Made by a program: the position numbers and the translations under genes
Notes under the pieces: model-generated
What the model saw: only the letters and a program-made list of their open reading frames with translations
Told to the model about the DNA's origin: nothing
Database searches by the model: none
Assembly: GCF_002205635.1 (NCBI RefSeq)
Contig: NZ_NISJ01000013.1
Coordinates: forward strand, 55,136-119,135
DNA length: 64,000 nucleotides
Reading direction: 5' to 3'
From: Sphingopyxis witflariensis
Lineage (GTDB): Bacteria; Pseudomonadota; Alphaproteobacteria; Sphingomonadales; Sphingomonadaceae
Shown here: positions 51,107 through 60,814 of the stretch, one piece after another
How positions within the stretch are numbered: position 1 is the first letter of the stretch
Layout of the letters: every line of letters begins with the position of its first letter

Positions 51107-54100
51107 CTATTCCGCCGCGACCACCTCGGCCGGTGCATCGCTCAGCGGATGCGCGAGGCGGGTGAGCATTTCTTTGGGGCAGACCTGCCAGAAACGACCC
51201 TGCCAGCGGTCCCAGTCGGCGAGGATTTCGCTCGACCATTTGCTGCCGGTGGCCTGGGCATGATCCTCGACCAGTGCCTTCAGCACGCCTTCCCAATGCG
51301 CGCTGTCGATCCGCTGCCAGACGATCGACTCGCTGTTGGCGCGGCGTATGAAGCTGTCGTCGGTGTCGAGGATGAAGGCCATGCCGCCGGTCATCCCGGC
51401 GCCGAAGTTCGACCCCACGGGGCCGAGGATCACTGCGGTGCCGCCGGTCATATATTCGCAGCCATTGGCGCCGCAGCCCTCGACGACGACCTTCGCGCCC
51501 GAGTTGCGGACCGCGAAGCGCTCGCCCGCCTGACCCGCGGCGAGCAAAGTGCCCGCAGTCGCGCCATAAAGGACGGTGTTGCCGATGATGCTGTTATGCT
51601 GGCTGACCAGCGGGCTCGACACCGTCGGGCGCACGACGATGCGTCCGCCGGACAGGCCCTTGCCGACATAATCATTGGCGTCGCCGAACACTTCGAGGGT
51701 GATGCCGCTGCACAGGAAAGCGCCGAGCGATTGGCCCGCGGTGCCGCGCAGGCGAACCTGCACATGGTTGTCTGCGAGCCCCTTCATCCCGAAACGCGCG
51801 GTGACCTCGGCCGACAGGCGGGTGCCGACGGCGCGGTGGATGTTGCGGACATTATAGGTGAGCTGCATGCGCTCGCCGCGATCGAACAAGGGCTTTGCGT
51901 CGTTCAGTATCTGCGCGTCAAGGCTGTCGGGCACCGGGTTGCGGAAGCTCGGGCTGGCCGAACGGCGCTGATCGTCGGGTGCGTCGACCTTGGCGAGGAT
52001 CGGGTTGAGGTCGAGATCGTCGAGATGTTCGGCGCCGCGGCTGACCTGACGCAGCAATTCGGTGCGGCCGATGACTTCATCGAGGCTGCGGCAGCCGAGC
52101 TTGGCGAGGATTTCGCGCACTTCCTCAGCGATGAAGGTCATCAGGTTGATGACCTTCTCGGGGCTGCCGGTGAACTTCGCGCGCAGCTTCTCATCCTGCG
52201 TGCAGACGCCGACGGGGCAGGTGTTGCTATGGCACTGGCGCACCATGATGCAGCCCATCGCGACGAGGCTCAAAGTCCCGATGCCATATTCCTCGGCGCC
52301 GAGGATTGCGGCGATGACGATGTCACGCCCGGTCTTCAGCCCGCCGTCGGTGCGCAGGCGGATACGGTGGCGCAGGCCGTTGAGAGTGAGGACCTGATTG
52401 ACTTCGGACAGGCCCATTTCCCATGGCGTGCCGGCATATTTGACGCTCGTTTGCGGCGAGGCGCCGGTGCCGCCGGTGTTGCCGGCGACGAGGATGACAT
52501 CGGCATGCGCCTTCGCAACGCCTGCCGCGACGGTGCCGATGCCGGCGCTCGACACGAGCTTGACGCAGACGCGCGCCTTCGGGTTGATCTGTTTCAGGTC
52601 GTAGATGAGCTGCGCGAGATCCTCGATCGAGTAGATGTCGTGGTGCGGCGGCGGCGAAATCAGCGTCACGCCGGGCGTCGCGTGACGCAGGCGGGCGATG
52701 AATTCGGTGACCTTGAAGCCCGGAAGCTGACCGCCTTCGCCGGGCTTGGCGCCCTGTGCAACCTTGATCTCGATCTCGTCGCATGCGCCGAGATATTCGG
52801 CGGTGACGCCGAAACGGCCGCTCGCGATCTGCTTGATATTGCTGTTGGCATTGTCGCCATTGGCATAGGGCTGATAGCGTTCGCTCGCTTCGCCGCCTTC
52901 GCCTGACACGGCTTTCGCGCCGATGCGGTTCATCGCGATTGCCAGCGTTTCATGTGCCTCGGGCGACAGCGCGCCGAGCGACATGCCGGGGGTGACGAAG
53001 CGCTTGCGGATTTCGGTGATCGCCTCGACGCTGTCGAGCAGGACGCCCTGCGCCGGATAGTTGAACTCCATCAGATCGCGCAGATAGACCGGCGGCAGGT
53101 CGGCGACGCCGCGCGCGAACTGGAGATAGGTCGAATAGCTGTCGGTCGCGACCGCGGTTTGCAGCAGGTGCATCAGCTGCGCTGAATAAGCGTGCGTCTC
53201 GCCGCCCGCGCGCTGGCGATAGAAGCCGCCGATGGGCAGGGTGGTCGCGCGCTGGTCGTAGGCGGCTTCATGCTTCTCGGTCGCGTTGATGAACAGCGAC
53301 TGATAGCCTTCACCCGAGATTTTCGCCGGCATGCCGGGGAAGAGATCGTTGACGAGCGCGCGGCTGAGGCCGACCGCTTCGAAATTATAGCCGCCGCGAT
53401 AGCTGGAGATCACCGCGATCCCCATTTTGGCGAGGATCTTGAGCAGCCCGTCGTCGATCGCCTTGCGGAAGCGCTGGCGGCAATCGTCGAGCGACAATTC
53501 CTTGCCGAACAGGCCGCGCGCATGGCGGTCGGCGATCGCGGCTTCGGCCAGATAGGCGTGGACGGTCGTCGCGCCGACACCGATGAGCACCGCAAAGGCG
53601 TGGGTGTCGAGCACTTCGGCCGAACGGACGTTGATCGAGGCGTAGCTGCGCAGGCCCTTGCGGACGAGATGTGTGTGGACGGCGGCGGCGGCGAGAACCA
53701 TCGCCATGCCGACGCGGTCTTCGCCGATGCTCTGATCGGTAAGGAACAACTCGCTCCGCCCGGCGCGCACCGCATCCTCGGCCTCGCGGCGGACGCGGGC
53801 GATGGCTTCGCGCAGGGTCGAGGCGTCGCCGCCGACCTTGAAGGTGCAATCGATGTCGGCGACCGCGTCGCCGAAATAGGCGCGCAGCCGGTCCCAATCG
53901 TCGCCGACGAGCACGGGGGAGTCGATCACCAATACGTGCGCGCTCTGGCCCTTGGCATCGAGGATGTTGCCGAGGTTGGCGAAGCGCGTTTTCAGGCTCA
54001 TCACATGGCGTTCGCGCAGACTGTCGATCGGCGGGTTGGTGACCTGGCTGAAATTCTGGCGGAAGAATTGCGCGACGTGGCGCGGCTTGTCCGAGATGAC

Positions 54101-55639
54101 GGCAAGCGGCGTGTCGTCGCCCATCGATCCGATGGCTTCCTTGGCATCCTCGACCATCGGGCTGAGGATCAGTTCCATATCTTCCATGGTCAGCCCGGCG
54201 GCGACCTGACGCTGGAGCAAGTCCTTGCGATCCCAGACCGGCAGGCTGGCCTTGCCGCCCTTGGGCAGGTCGGTCATGGTGCGGAAGCCCTTGACGCGCG
54301 CGCCATAATCCTGCGCGTTCGCGATCAGATCCTTGATCGCGCGGTCTTCATAGAGCGTACCTTCCTCCAGATCAACGGCGATCATCTGGCCGGGGCCAAG
54401 GCGGCCTTTCTTGCGGATGCTGGCTTCGGGGACCAGCACCATCCCGCTTTCGGACCCGACGATCAGCAGATTGTCGGCGGTCAGCGTGTAGCGCAGCGGA
54501 CGCAGCGCGTTGCGGTCCATGCCCGCGACCGCCCAGCGGCCGTCGGTCATCGCGAGCGCGGCGGGACCGTCCCACGGCTCCATCACGCTGGCGAGATAGT
54601 TGTACATCGCGCGGTGGCTGTCGGGCGTGTCAACCTCGTGCGCCCAGGCTTCGGGGACGAGGATCAGCTTCGCCGTCGGCGCATCGCGACCGGCGCGGCA
54701 CAGCGTTTCGAACACTGCGTCGAGCGCGGCGGTGTCGCTGGCACCCGCAGGGATCACCGGCTTGATGTCTTCCGAATGTTCACCGAAGGCGAGGCTCGCC
54801 ATCTTGATCTCGTGGCTGCGCATCCAATTCTTGTTGCCGCGGATCGTATTGATTTCGCCATTGTGGGCGAGGCAGCGGAAGGGCTGCGCCAGCCACCATT
54901 GCGGGAAGGTGTTGGTCGAATAGCGCTGGTGGAAGATCGCGACCCGGCTTTCGAACAATTTGTTCGTCAGGTCAGGGAAGAAGTCGGCGAGGCTCTCTGC
55001 AAGGAACAGGCCCTTGTAGATGATCGACCGGCACGACAGGCTGCAGACATAAAAGTCCGCGATCTGCGCCGCGATGACCTTTTTCTCGATCCGGCGGCGG
55101 ACGAGATAGAGCTGCTTTTCGAATTCAGCGAGCGACTGTTCGTCGGGCAGCGGGCCGGCGATCATGATCTGTTCGATCTCGGGGCGCGTGCGCTGCGCCT
55201 TGTCGCCGATCACCGATACATCGACCGGAACCTGGCGCCAGCCATAGATGGTAAAACCCGCGTCGATGATTTCGGCCTCGACGATCGTGCGGCATTCTTC
55301 CTGCGCGCCCAGATCGGTGCGCGGCAGGAAGACCATGCCGACCGCGAGGCGGTTCGGGCGCACCTTATGCCCCGAAGCCGCGATCGCATCGTCGAAGAAG
55401 CGCACCGGCAGATCGACATGGATGCCCGCGCCGTCACCCGTCTTGCCATCGGCATCGACCGCGCCGCGGTGCCACACCGCGCGGAGCGCCTCGATCGCTG
55501 CCTCGACGACGCGGCGCGATGCCTTGCCGTCGGTCGCCGCGATAAGCCCGACGCCGCAGGCATCGGATTCCATGTCGGGGCGATACATGCCTTCATTGGC
55601 GAGGCGTGCGTGCTCGGGGGTGGGGTAGTGGGTCATCAT
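51107..55639 (-). CDS. gltB: Glutamate synthase (NADPH) large subunit
   Basis: A 1510-residue GOGAT alpha subunit. The N-terminal glutaminase starts after a short propeptide with the nucleophile in ESDACGVGLIA (Cys28). The FMN/Fe-S synthase domain includes VKLVSSAGIGTVAAGVAKAHAD and GNTGGTGASPQTSVKYAG, with the 3Fe-4S cysteine stretch CIMVRQCHSNTCPVGVCTQD. The C-terminal beta-helix domain (GCGANGCEYMTGGTAVILG) is also present. It assimilates ammonia with gltD, which is encoded upstream on the same strand but separated by a DUF2059-like gene. Confidence 0.97.
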   Translation of the reverse strand: MMTHYPTPEHARLANEGMYRPDMESDACGVGLIAATDGKASRRVVEAAIEALRAVWHRGAVDADGKTGDGAGIHVDLPVRFFDDAIAASGHKVRPNRLAVGMVFLPRTDLGAQEECRTIVEAEIIDAGFTIYGWRQVPVDVSVIGDKAQRTRPEIEQIMIAGPLPDEQSLAEFEKQLYLVRRRIEKKVIAAQIADFYVCSLSCRSIIYKGLFLAESLADFFPDLTNKLFESRVAIFHQRYSTNTFPQWWLAQPFRCLAHNGEINTIRGNKNWMRSHEIKMASLAFGEHSEDIKPVIPAGASDTAALDAVFETLCRAGRDAPTAKLILVPEAWAHEVDTPDSHRAMYNYLASVMEPWDGPAALAMTDGRWAVAGMDRNALRPLRYTLTADNLLIVGSESGMVLVPEASIRKKGRLGPGQMIAVDLEEGTLYEDRAIKDLIANAQDYGARVKGFRTMTDLPKGGKASLPVWDRKDLLQRQVAAGLTMEDMELILSPMVEDAKEAIGSMGDDTPLAVISDKPRHVAQFFRQNFSQVTNPPIDSLRERHVMSLKTRFANLGNILDAKGQSAHVLVIDSPVLVGDDWDRLRAYFGDAVADIDCTFKVGGDASTLREAIARVRREAEDAVRAGRSELFLTDQSIGEDRVGMAMVLAAAAVHTHLVRKGLRSYASINVRSAEVLDTHAFAVLIGVGATTVHAYLAEAAIADRHARGLFGKELSLDDCRQRFRKAIDDGLLKILAKMGIAVISSYRGGYNFEAVGLSRALVNDLFPGMPAKISGEGYQSLFINATEKHEAAYDQRATTLPIGGFYRQRAGGETHAYSAQLMHLLQTAVATDSYSTYLQFARGVADLPPVYLRDLMEFNYPAQGVLLDSVEAITEIRKRFVTPGMSLGALSPEAHETLAIAMNRIGAKAVSGEGGEASERYQPYANGDNANSNIKQIASGRFGVTAEYLGACDEIEIKVAQGAKPGEGGQLPGFKVTEFIARLRHATPGVTLISPPPHHDIYSIEDLAQLIYDLKQINPKARVCVKLVSSAGIGTVAAGVAKAHADVILVAGNTGGTGASPQTSVKYAGTPWEMGLSEVNQVLTLNGLRHRIRLRTDGGLKTGRDIVIAAILGAEEYGIGTLSLVAMGCIMVRQCHSNTCPVGVCTQDEKLRAKFTGSPEKVINLMTFIAEEVREILAKLGCRSLDEVIGRTELLRQVSRGAEHLDDLDLNPILAKVDAPDDQRRSASPSFRNPVPDSLDAQILNDAKPLFDRGERMQLTYNVRNIHRAVGTRLSAEVTARFGMKGLADNHVQVRLRGTAGQSLGAFLCSGITLEVFGDANDYVGKGLSGGRIVVRPTVSSPLVSQHNSIIGNTVLYGATAGTLLAAGQAGERFAVRNSGAKVVVEGCGANGCEYMTGGTAVILGPVGSNFGAGMTGGMAFILDTDDSFIRRANSESIVWQRIDSAHWEGVLKALVEDHAQATGSKWSSEILADWDRWQGRFWQVCPKEMLTRLAHPLSDAPAEVVAAE

Positions 55640-55669
55640 CTTTGTCCTGACGGGTTCTAATTCCCTATC

Positions 55670-55690
55670 GTCATCCCGGCCTTCACCAAG
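55670..55690. repeat. Dispersed GTCATCCCGGC repeat fragment
   Basis: GTCATCCCGGCCTTCACCAAG is a half-unit of the same family as the fragments at 24251 and 47009, in the short gap between gltB and the upstream gene. Confidence 0.6.
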
Positions 55691-55702
55691 AGGACGGAAA
55701 CT

Positions 55703-56944
55703 CTATTCTGGAAGTTTCTTGCGGGCGTTCTCGATGGCTTCTTCGGCGGCTTCCTGGGCTGCGAGTGAAGCATTGTCGGACGCCACTTCGAGTTCCTCGA
55801 CACGCTTCAAGTCCGCGGCTGACCAGTTGCTGCGATCATAAGCCGGATTATCGGCGCCAGCCGCATCCGCCGCAGCCTTTGCCGCTGCGATCGCGTCGGC
55901 CTCATAGTCAGTGGTCACATCCGTAGCCGCGACGGCCGCATCCGCCGCGGCATCGACCGCAGTCGTGGCGTAATCGACATCGGTCGCGGCTTCGACCGCC
56001 ACGGCGTCTTCGGCGGCGGTGTCGCTCCACAGATCGCGGTGATCCTTCAGAACCTTGACCTTGACCTTCATCAGCTTGGCCAGCTTTTTGAGCTCGGCTT
56101 CGCTGAGGTCGGCGAGGGCGCGGTCCTGGGGCAGGTCCTTCATATCGGCCTCGATCGTCGGGGCGCGGTCGATGAATTTGTTGACCAGCGGCGGTATCGC
56201 CTTGACCACCGCGAGCATGACTTCGGGGTCGGCCTGAAGCGCCATCCATTCCTGAGCATAGGCCTTGCCGGTCGGGGTCGCGAGGAAGCCGTTGAGATCG
56301 GTCAGCTGGCCGGCCGAAAATTTGCGGGCATAGGCCTTGGCGAGTCCGCCCTGCATCGGGCGTTCGACGTCGGCGAGTGCTTCGCTGATCAGCGGCTTGA
56401 TGATCTTGGTGATCTGGTCTTCGCGGTCCTTGCGGTGCGGGTCGAACATGTCGGCAATCGCCGCTTTGCTCTTTTCATCGAGCTTCGCGATCTCGTCGCT
56501 TTCGACCCCGGTCTTGATCGAGATCATCAGGTCGGAGGTGCCGTCGAACTCTTTCATGAAGCGCGAGAACATCTTGCCGTAGAGATTGTCGATCATCCGT
56601 TCGAGGCTGCCCGGCGCGACGAGCGCGCGGGTCGTCTGCTCGGCGAGCGTCAGGCGCGCGGGTTCGATCGCGGGAAGGTCGCTGGTGTCGAAGATTTTTT
56701 CGACCATCGCGACGGCTTCGTCCATCTCCCGCTGCATCTTCGCCTTGGATTCGGCGGCGGTCGCTTCGCTGTCGGCATCGGTTGTGATGTCGACCGAGCC
56801 TTCGGGGCTGGCGATGATGGTGGGCTCGACGATCTCGGCCGACGGGGCTTCCTTGGCCGATTCCTTCGGGCTGGCCATCGCCTGCGCGCCGAGCGGGGCG
56901 AGGGCGATCGTGCCGGCGAGCAGCAGCGATTTGAATGTCGACAT
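55703..56944 (-). CDS. DUF2059-like exported protein with Ala/Asp-rich tail
   Basis: A 413-residue exported protein with signal peptide MSTFKSLLLAGTIALAPLGAQA. The DUF2059-type core is GLAKAYARKFSAGQLTDLNGFLATPTGKAYAQ. A strikingly repetitive Ala/Asp/Thr tail (about residues 320-380) has recurrent AAD and TDV units. AAGGA is 8 nt before the ATG at 56944. An alternative ATG at 56971 overlaps the gltD stop by 4 nt and would extend the protein by 9 residues. The function is unknown. Its position between gltD and gltB suggests co-expression with glutamate synthase. Confidence 0.8.
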   Translation of the reverse strand: MSTFKSLLLAGTIALAPLGAQAMASPKESAKEAPSAEIVEPTIIASPEGSVDITTDADSEATAAESKAKMQREMDEAVAMVEKIFDTSDLPAIEPARLTLAEQTTRALVAPGSLERMIDNLYGKMFSRFMKEFDGTSDLMISIKTGVESDEIAKLDEKSKAAIADMFDPHRKDREDQITKIIKPLISEALADVERPMQGGLAKAYARKFSAGQLTDLNGFLATPTGKAYAQEWMALQADPEVMLAVVKAIPPLVNKFIDRAPTIEADMKDLPQDRALADLSEAELKKLAKLMKVKVKVLKDHRDLWSDTAAEDAVAVEAATDVDYATTAVDAAADAAVAATDVTTDYEADAIAAAKAAADAAGADNPAYDRSNWSAADLKRVEELEVASDNASLAAQEAAEEAIENARKKLPE

Positions 56945-56967
56945 ATGCATGGTCCTTCTCAAGATGG

Positions 56968-58410
56968 TCATGCGGCCCTCTTTTCGATTTTCACCTTGGC
57001 TTTCAACCATTTCGACATTTGTTCGCTGACGTCGCGGCCATCACGGATGCCCCATACGACCAGGCTGGCGCCGCGCACGATGTCGCCCGCGGCGAAAACG
57101 CCGGGCAGGCTGGTCATCATCGTCTGATGATCGACACGGAGCGTGCCCCAGCGGGTCACGCTGAGATCGGGCGAGCCGAACAGGTGCGGCAGTTCTTCGG
57201 GGTCGAAGCCCAATGCCTTGATCACCATGTCGGCGGGCAGGTCGAACTTGCGCTCCGGGTCGAGTTCGGGGCTGCGGCGGCCGCTGGCGTCGGGCGCGCC
57301 GAGGCGCATGCCGGCGACGGCGACCTCTTTGACAGTCTTGTCGGCGGTGAAGGCTTCGGGGGCCGAGAGCCAGACGAATTCGACGCCTTCTTCCTCGGCG
57401 TTGGAAACCTCGCGCTGCGAGCCCGGCATATTCTCGCGGTCGCGGCGATAGAGGCATTTCACCGACTTGGCGCCCTGTCGCACCGCGGTGCGAACGCAAT
57501 CCATCGCGGTGTCGCCGCCGCCGATGACGACGACATGCTTGCCTTCGGCATTGAGCTGGCCGCTGTCGAACGCCGCGACTTCGTCGCCGAAGCTCTTGCG
57601 GTTCGATGCGATCAGATAGTCGAGCGCCGCGATGACACCTTCGGCCTGATTGCCGGGGACGTTGATTTCGCGCGCTTTGTAGACGCCGGTCGCGATCAGG
57701 ATCGCGTCATGCTTCTGGCGCAGCTGGTCGAGCGTCGCGTCGCCGCCGACTTCGAAGCCCAGATGAAAATGGATGCCGCCCGCAGCGAGCCGGTCGATGC
57801 GGCGCATCACCACATCCTTCTCGAGCTTGAAGCCCGGGATGCCGTAGGTCAGCAGGCCGCCGGCGCGGTCGTGGCGGTCATAGACATGAACCTCATGTCC
57901 CTGGACGCGCATATATTCGGCGGCGGTGAGGCCCGCGGGGCCAGCGCCGATGATGCCGACCGACTGGCCGGTGTCGCGGCCCGGCTGGAGCGGTTCGACC
58001 CAGCCCTCGGCCCATGCGGTGTCGGTGATATATTTTTCGACGCTGCCGATCGTCACCGCGCCATGGCCCGAAAATTCGATGACGCAATTGCCCTCGCACA
58101 GACGGTCCTGCGGGCAGATGCGGCCGCAGATCTCGGGCATCGTCGAGGTCGCGTTGCTCAGTTCATAGGCCTCACGCAGCCGCCCTTCGGCGGTCAGGCG
58201 CAGCCAGTCGGGAATATGATTGTGGAGCGGGCAGTGCACCGAGCAATAGGGCACGCCGCACTGCGAACAGCGCGACGCCTGTTCATCGGCGTCGGGCGCG
58301 GCATAGCGTTCGGCGATTTCGTTGAAATCGCGCGCGCGTTCAGCGGCGGAGCGCTTGTCGGGATAGGATTGTTCGCGCCCGACAAACTGGAGCATGCGAT
58401 CGGCAGCCAT
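56968..58410 (-). CDS. gltD: Glutamate synthase (NADPH) small subunit
   Basis: A 480-residue beta subunit that passes electrons from NADPH to gltB. The N-terminal Fe-S ligands are CSQCGVPYCSVHCPLHNHIP and ICGRICPQDRLCEGNC; the FAD motif is VGIIGAGPAGLTAAEYM, the NADPH motif VVVIGGGDTAMDCV, and the C-terminal FAD site GVFAAGDIVRGASLV. It is the first gene of the gltD-DUF2059-gltB transcript. Confidence 0.97.
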   Translation of the reverse strand: MAADRMLQFVGREQSYPDKRSAAERARDFNEIAERYAAPDADEQASRCSQCGVPYCSVHCPLHNHIPDWLRLTAEGRLREAYELSNATSTMPEICGRICPQDRLCEGNCVIEFSGHGAVTIGSVEKYITDTAWAEGWVEPLQPGRDTGQSVGIIGAGPAGLTAAEYMRVQGHEVHVYDRHDRAGGLLTYGIPGFKLEKDVVMRRIDRLAAGGIHFHLGFEVGGDATLDQLRQKHDAILIATGVYKAREINVPGNQAEGVIAALDYLIASNRKSFGDEVAAFDSGQLNAEGKHVVVIGGGDTAMDCVRTAVRQGAKSVKCLYRRDRENMPGSQREVSNAEEEGVEFVWLSAPEAFTADKTVKEVAVAGMRLGAPDASGRRSPELDPERKFDLPADMVIKALGFDPEELPHLFGSPDLSVTRWGTLRVDHQTMMTSLPGVFAAGDIVRGASLVVWGIRDGRDVSEQMSKWLKAKVKIEKRAA

Positions 58411-58506
58411 TCAAATTCCCCTTCGTTGCGGGGCAAATGCATGGGCGCAGGATCGCTGTCACGGAGGAAATGCGAGTTAGGGCAGCAATGCTGACCTTAA
58501 AGTGGT

Positions 58507-58535
58507 GCGCGGGAGAGGTTTAAAGTCTCCCGCGC
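58507..58535 (-). terminator. Hairpin terminator after uppP
   Basis: GCGCGGGAGA (58507-58516) and TCTCCCGCGC (58526-58535) form a perfect 10-bp stem 33 nt beyond the uppP stop. The T-tract is weak (ACCACTTT on the minus strand). Confidence 0.65.
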
Positions 58536-58567
58536 AACTATCTTTCATTGTTGGTACCGGTTCGGAC

Positions 58568-59368
58568 CTATCTCATTCCCAACCAGACGAGCGCTGCGAC
58601 GCCGACGATGATTCGGTACCAGGCGAAGGGGGTGAAGCCGTAGCGCGTGACGACCGCCAGAAATGCCTTGATCACCGCCCATGCGACGATGAACGACACA
58701 AAGGCGCCGACGGCGATCAGGCTGAGGTCATTGGTGGTGATGGCGTCGCGATGCTTGAACAATTGCAGCACCGTCGCGCCGGTCAGCGTCGGCAGCGCGA
58801 GGAAGAAGCTGAACTCGGCCGCGGTCTTGCGATCGACGCCGAGCGACATCGCGCCGAGGATCGTCGCACCTGAGCGGCTCACGCCGGGGATCATCGCGAT
58901 GCACTGGACAAGCCCGATCAGCATCGACTGGCGCGCCGACAGATTGGCGACCCCGCCGCTTTCCTTGGGCTTGGCGAAACGTTCGACGAGCAATATGGCA
59001 AAGCCGCCGATGATCAGCGCCCAGGCGACGATCACGGCATTTTCCAGCATCACCTCGATATAATCGCCCAAGGCGAGGCCGAGGATGACCGCGGGGAAAA
59101 AGGCGAGCAGCAGGTTGCGGACAAAGGCGATCGCGACGGGGTCCTTGCGGAAGAAGCCGGTGAACATGTCCCAGAACAGCTTCCGGTAAAGCACGACGAT
59201 CGCAAGGATCGCGCCCGGCTGGATCGCGATGTTGAAGATCGCCCAGCGCGAGGCGTCATAGCCCAGAAGCTCGGTCGCGAGGATCAAATGCCCGGTCGAT
59301 GAGACGGGCAGGAATTCGGTCAGCCCCTCGACGATGCCGAGGATGATCGCGGTCAGCCAGATACCCAT
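58568..59368 (-). CDS. uppP: Undecaprenyl-diphosphatase UppP (BacA)
   Basis: A 266-residue integral membrane enzyme that recycles the undecaprenyl carrier for peptidoglycan synthesis. Motifs are GIVEGLTEFLPVSSTGHLIL (catalytic Glu region) and MIPGVSRSGATILGAM, with about eight TM helices. Its start overlaps the stop of the upstream NDUFA9-like gene by 1 nt (TGATG), so the two are translationally coupled. Overexpression is classically linked to bacitracin tolerance. Confidence 0.96.
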   Translation of the reverse strand: MGIWLTAIILGIVEGLTEFLPVSSTGHLILATELLGYDASRWAIFNIAIQPGAILAIVVLYRKLFWDMFTGFFRKDPVAIAFVRNLLLAFFPAVILGLALGDYIEVMLENAVIVAWALIIGGFAILLVERFAKPKESGGVANLSARQSMLIGLVQCIAMIPGVSRSGATILGAMSLGVDRKTAAEFSFFLALPTLTGATVLQLFKHRDAITTNDLSLIAVGAFVSFIVAWAVIKAFLAVVTRYGFTPFAWYRIIVGVAALVWLGMR

Positions 59369-60306
59369 CAGTGCGCGGTAATCTGCGCGAAGCGGCCGTG
59401 GCGGCGATATTGGACGAGCCAGGCGTCGGCAACGACGGCGAGCGCGGTCGGCGTGATGCCGAGCTGGACCAGCCCCGCCGCACCGTCGGCGACGACATTA
59501 TCATTCTGCAGCATCAGCCACTGATCCTTGGTGATCGGTGCGCCGGGCATCCAGCCAAATCCGCGCGCGAGCGGCGAGGCGACGGCATCGGGGATGGGGA
59601 CGAACAGGCGCTTGCGCCCCGTCGCATCGCCGATCCATTCGAGCAGTTCGGCCATGCTGAATTGCTGCGGCCCGCCAAGCTCGAACGTCTGGCCGGCTGC
59701 CGATGCATCGAGCGCCGCGACCACGGCATCGGCGACGTCGCCGACATAGACGGGCTGGAATTTCGTGTTCGGCGCGATCACCGGGACGACCGGTAACATG
59801 CGGATCAGGGCGGCGAAGCGATTGATGAACTGATCTTCGCGGCCAAAGATGATCGACGGCCGCAGGATCGCCGCGTCGGGGAAGGCCAAACGGACGGCGG
59901 TTTCGCCGACGCTCTTGCTTTGACCATAGTTTGACGGACTGTCGGCATCGGCACCGATCGCCGAGACATGGACGAGGGTGGGGATGCCGGCGGCGTTCAC
60001 CGCCGCCGCGACATGGCCCGCACCATCGGCCTGGACCGCGAACATGTCGTCGAAGCTGCCGGCGAGGTTGATCACCGCATCAACGCCCGCGACGGCCCGC
60101 GCGACGCTGGCGGCGTCGCGGACATCGGCGGCGACGAACTGCGTCTGGCCCAGCCCGCCGAGCGGTTTGAGGAAAAGTGCCTTGCGCGGCTCGCGTTCGG
60201 CGAGGCGTACGCGCGCGCCGCGCGACAACAGCCGCTGCACGACATAGCGGCCCACGAAGCCGCTGCCGCCGAAGATGGTGATCAATTGTCCGTCGAGATT
60301 TCGCAT
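59368..60306 (-). CDS. NDUFA9-like NAD(P)-binding protein (complex I-associated family)
   Basis: A 312-residue atypical SDR. The Rossmann motif is LITIFGGSGFVGRYVVQRLLSRG, then LVHVSAIGADADSPSNYGQSKSVGE with the YxxxK-type site replaced by YGQSK, and PSIIFGREDQFINRFA. This set matches the complex I NDUFA9 subunit family in alphaproteobacteria. The ATG at 60306 gives MRNLDGQLITIFGG; the longer frame reaches toward the tRNA and is rejected. It is co-transcribed with uppP. Confidence 0.88.
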   Translation of the reverse strand: MRNLDGQLITIFGGSGFVGRYVVQRLLSRGARVRLAEREPRKALFLKPLGGLGQTQFVAADVRDAASVARAVAGVDAVINLAGSFDDMFAVQADGAGHVAAAVNAAGIPTLVHVSAIGADADSPSNYGQSKSVGETAVRLAFPDAAILRPSIIFGREDQFINRFAALIRMLPVVPVIAPNTKFQPVYVGDVADAVVAALDASAAGQTFELGGPQQFSMAELLEWIGDATGRKRLFVPIPDAVASPLARGFGWMPGAPITKDQWLMLQNDNVVADGAAGLVQLGITPTALAVVADAWLVQYRRHGRFAQITAH

Positions 60307-60505
60307 CGCGTTCGCCTGTCGTCGATTCTTTCGCGGCGCAAGGGGCGCGCCGCCCGGCTCCCCATGCCGCGAAGCACCCGACAGGGCAAGGGGAGCGCTG
60401 CGATTCCAACGCGAAACCGTCGCTTTGCAATAAAATTTGCATGGATGGTTGCAGCGCGGTTGACAAGCATCGCACCCCGCAGCTAATCGCCCGCTCCTAC
60501 CCCGT

Positions 60506-60592
60506 GCCCAGATGGCGGAATTGGTAGACGCACCAGCTTCAGGTGCTGGCGATCGCAAGGTCGTGGAGGTTCGAGTCCTCTTCTGGGCACCA
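60506..60592 (+). tRNA. tRNA-Leu (CAG)
   Basis: An 87-nt cloverleaf. The acceptor GCCCAGA pairs with TCTGGGC. The anticodon stem CCAGC/GCTGG holds loop TTCAGGT (anticodon CAG). There is a long variable arm typical of tRNA-Leu, a T arm with GGTTCGAGTCC, discriminator A and encoded CCA. It lies 223 nt before a P4-type integrase, the usual attachment arrangement. Confidence 0.95.
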
Positions 60593-60695
60593 TTTACCCT
60601 TCTCAGGGCAATCGACAAAATCCCGGAAATCTGTTAGTTTTCCGTGGGTTTTGTTCCGAATTGTCCGAGGGTGTCTCACACAATCTCACCCCGAA

Positions 60696-60732
60696 ACGGG
60701 CCATCAAAAAAGCCATAATGGCCCGTCTTTTT
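60696..60732 (+). terminator. Rho-independent terminator between tRNA-Leu and the integrase
   Basis: ACGGGCCAT (60696-60704) pairs with ATGGCCCGT (60718-60726), followed by CTTTTT. It also has an A-run on the loop side, so it may act from both directions. Confidence 0.88.
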
Positions 60733-60814
60733 CGAAGTGAGTATTGCTCGATGGCCCGTTCGCCTCGAGCGTTGTGATTGGTGCCGGTCCTAACCCTTAT
60801 AAAGGAGTTGAGCC

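Noticed and set aside
53192..55660. 822-codon plus-strand frame
   Set aside because: Antisense to gltB, whose domains are unmistakable.
56935..58494. 519-codon plus-strand frame
   Set aside because: Antisense shadow of gltD.
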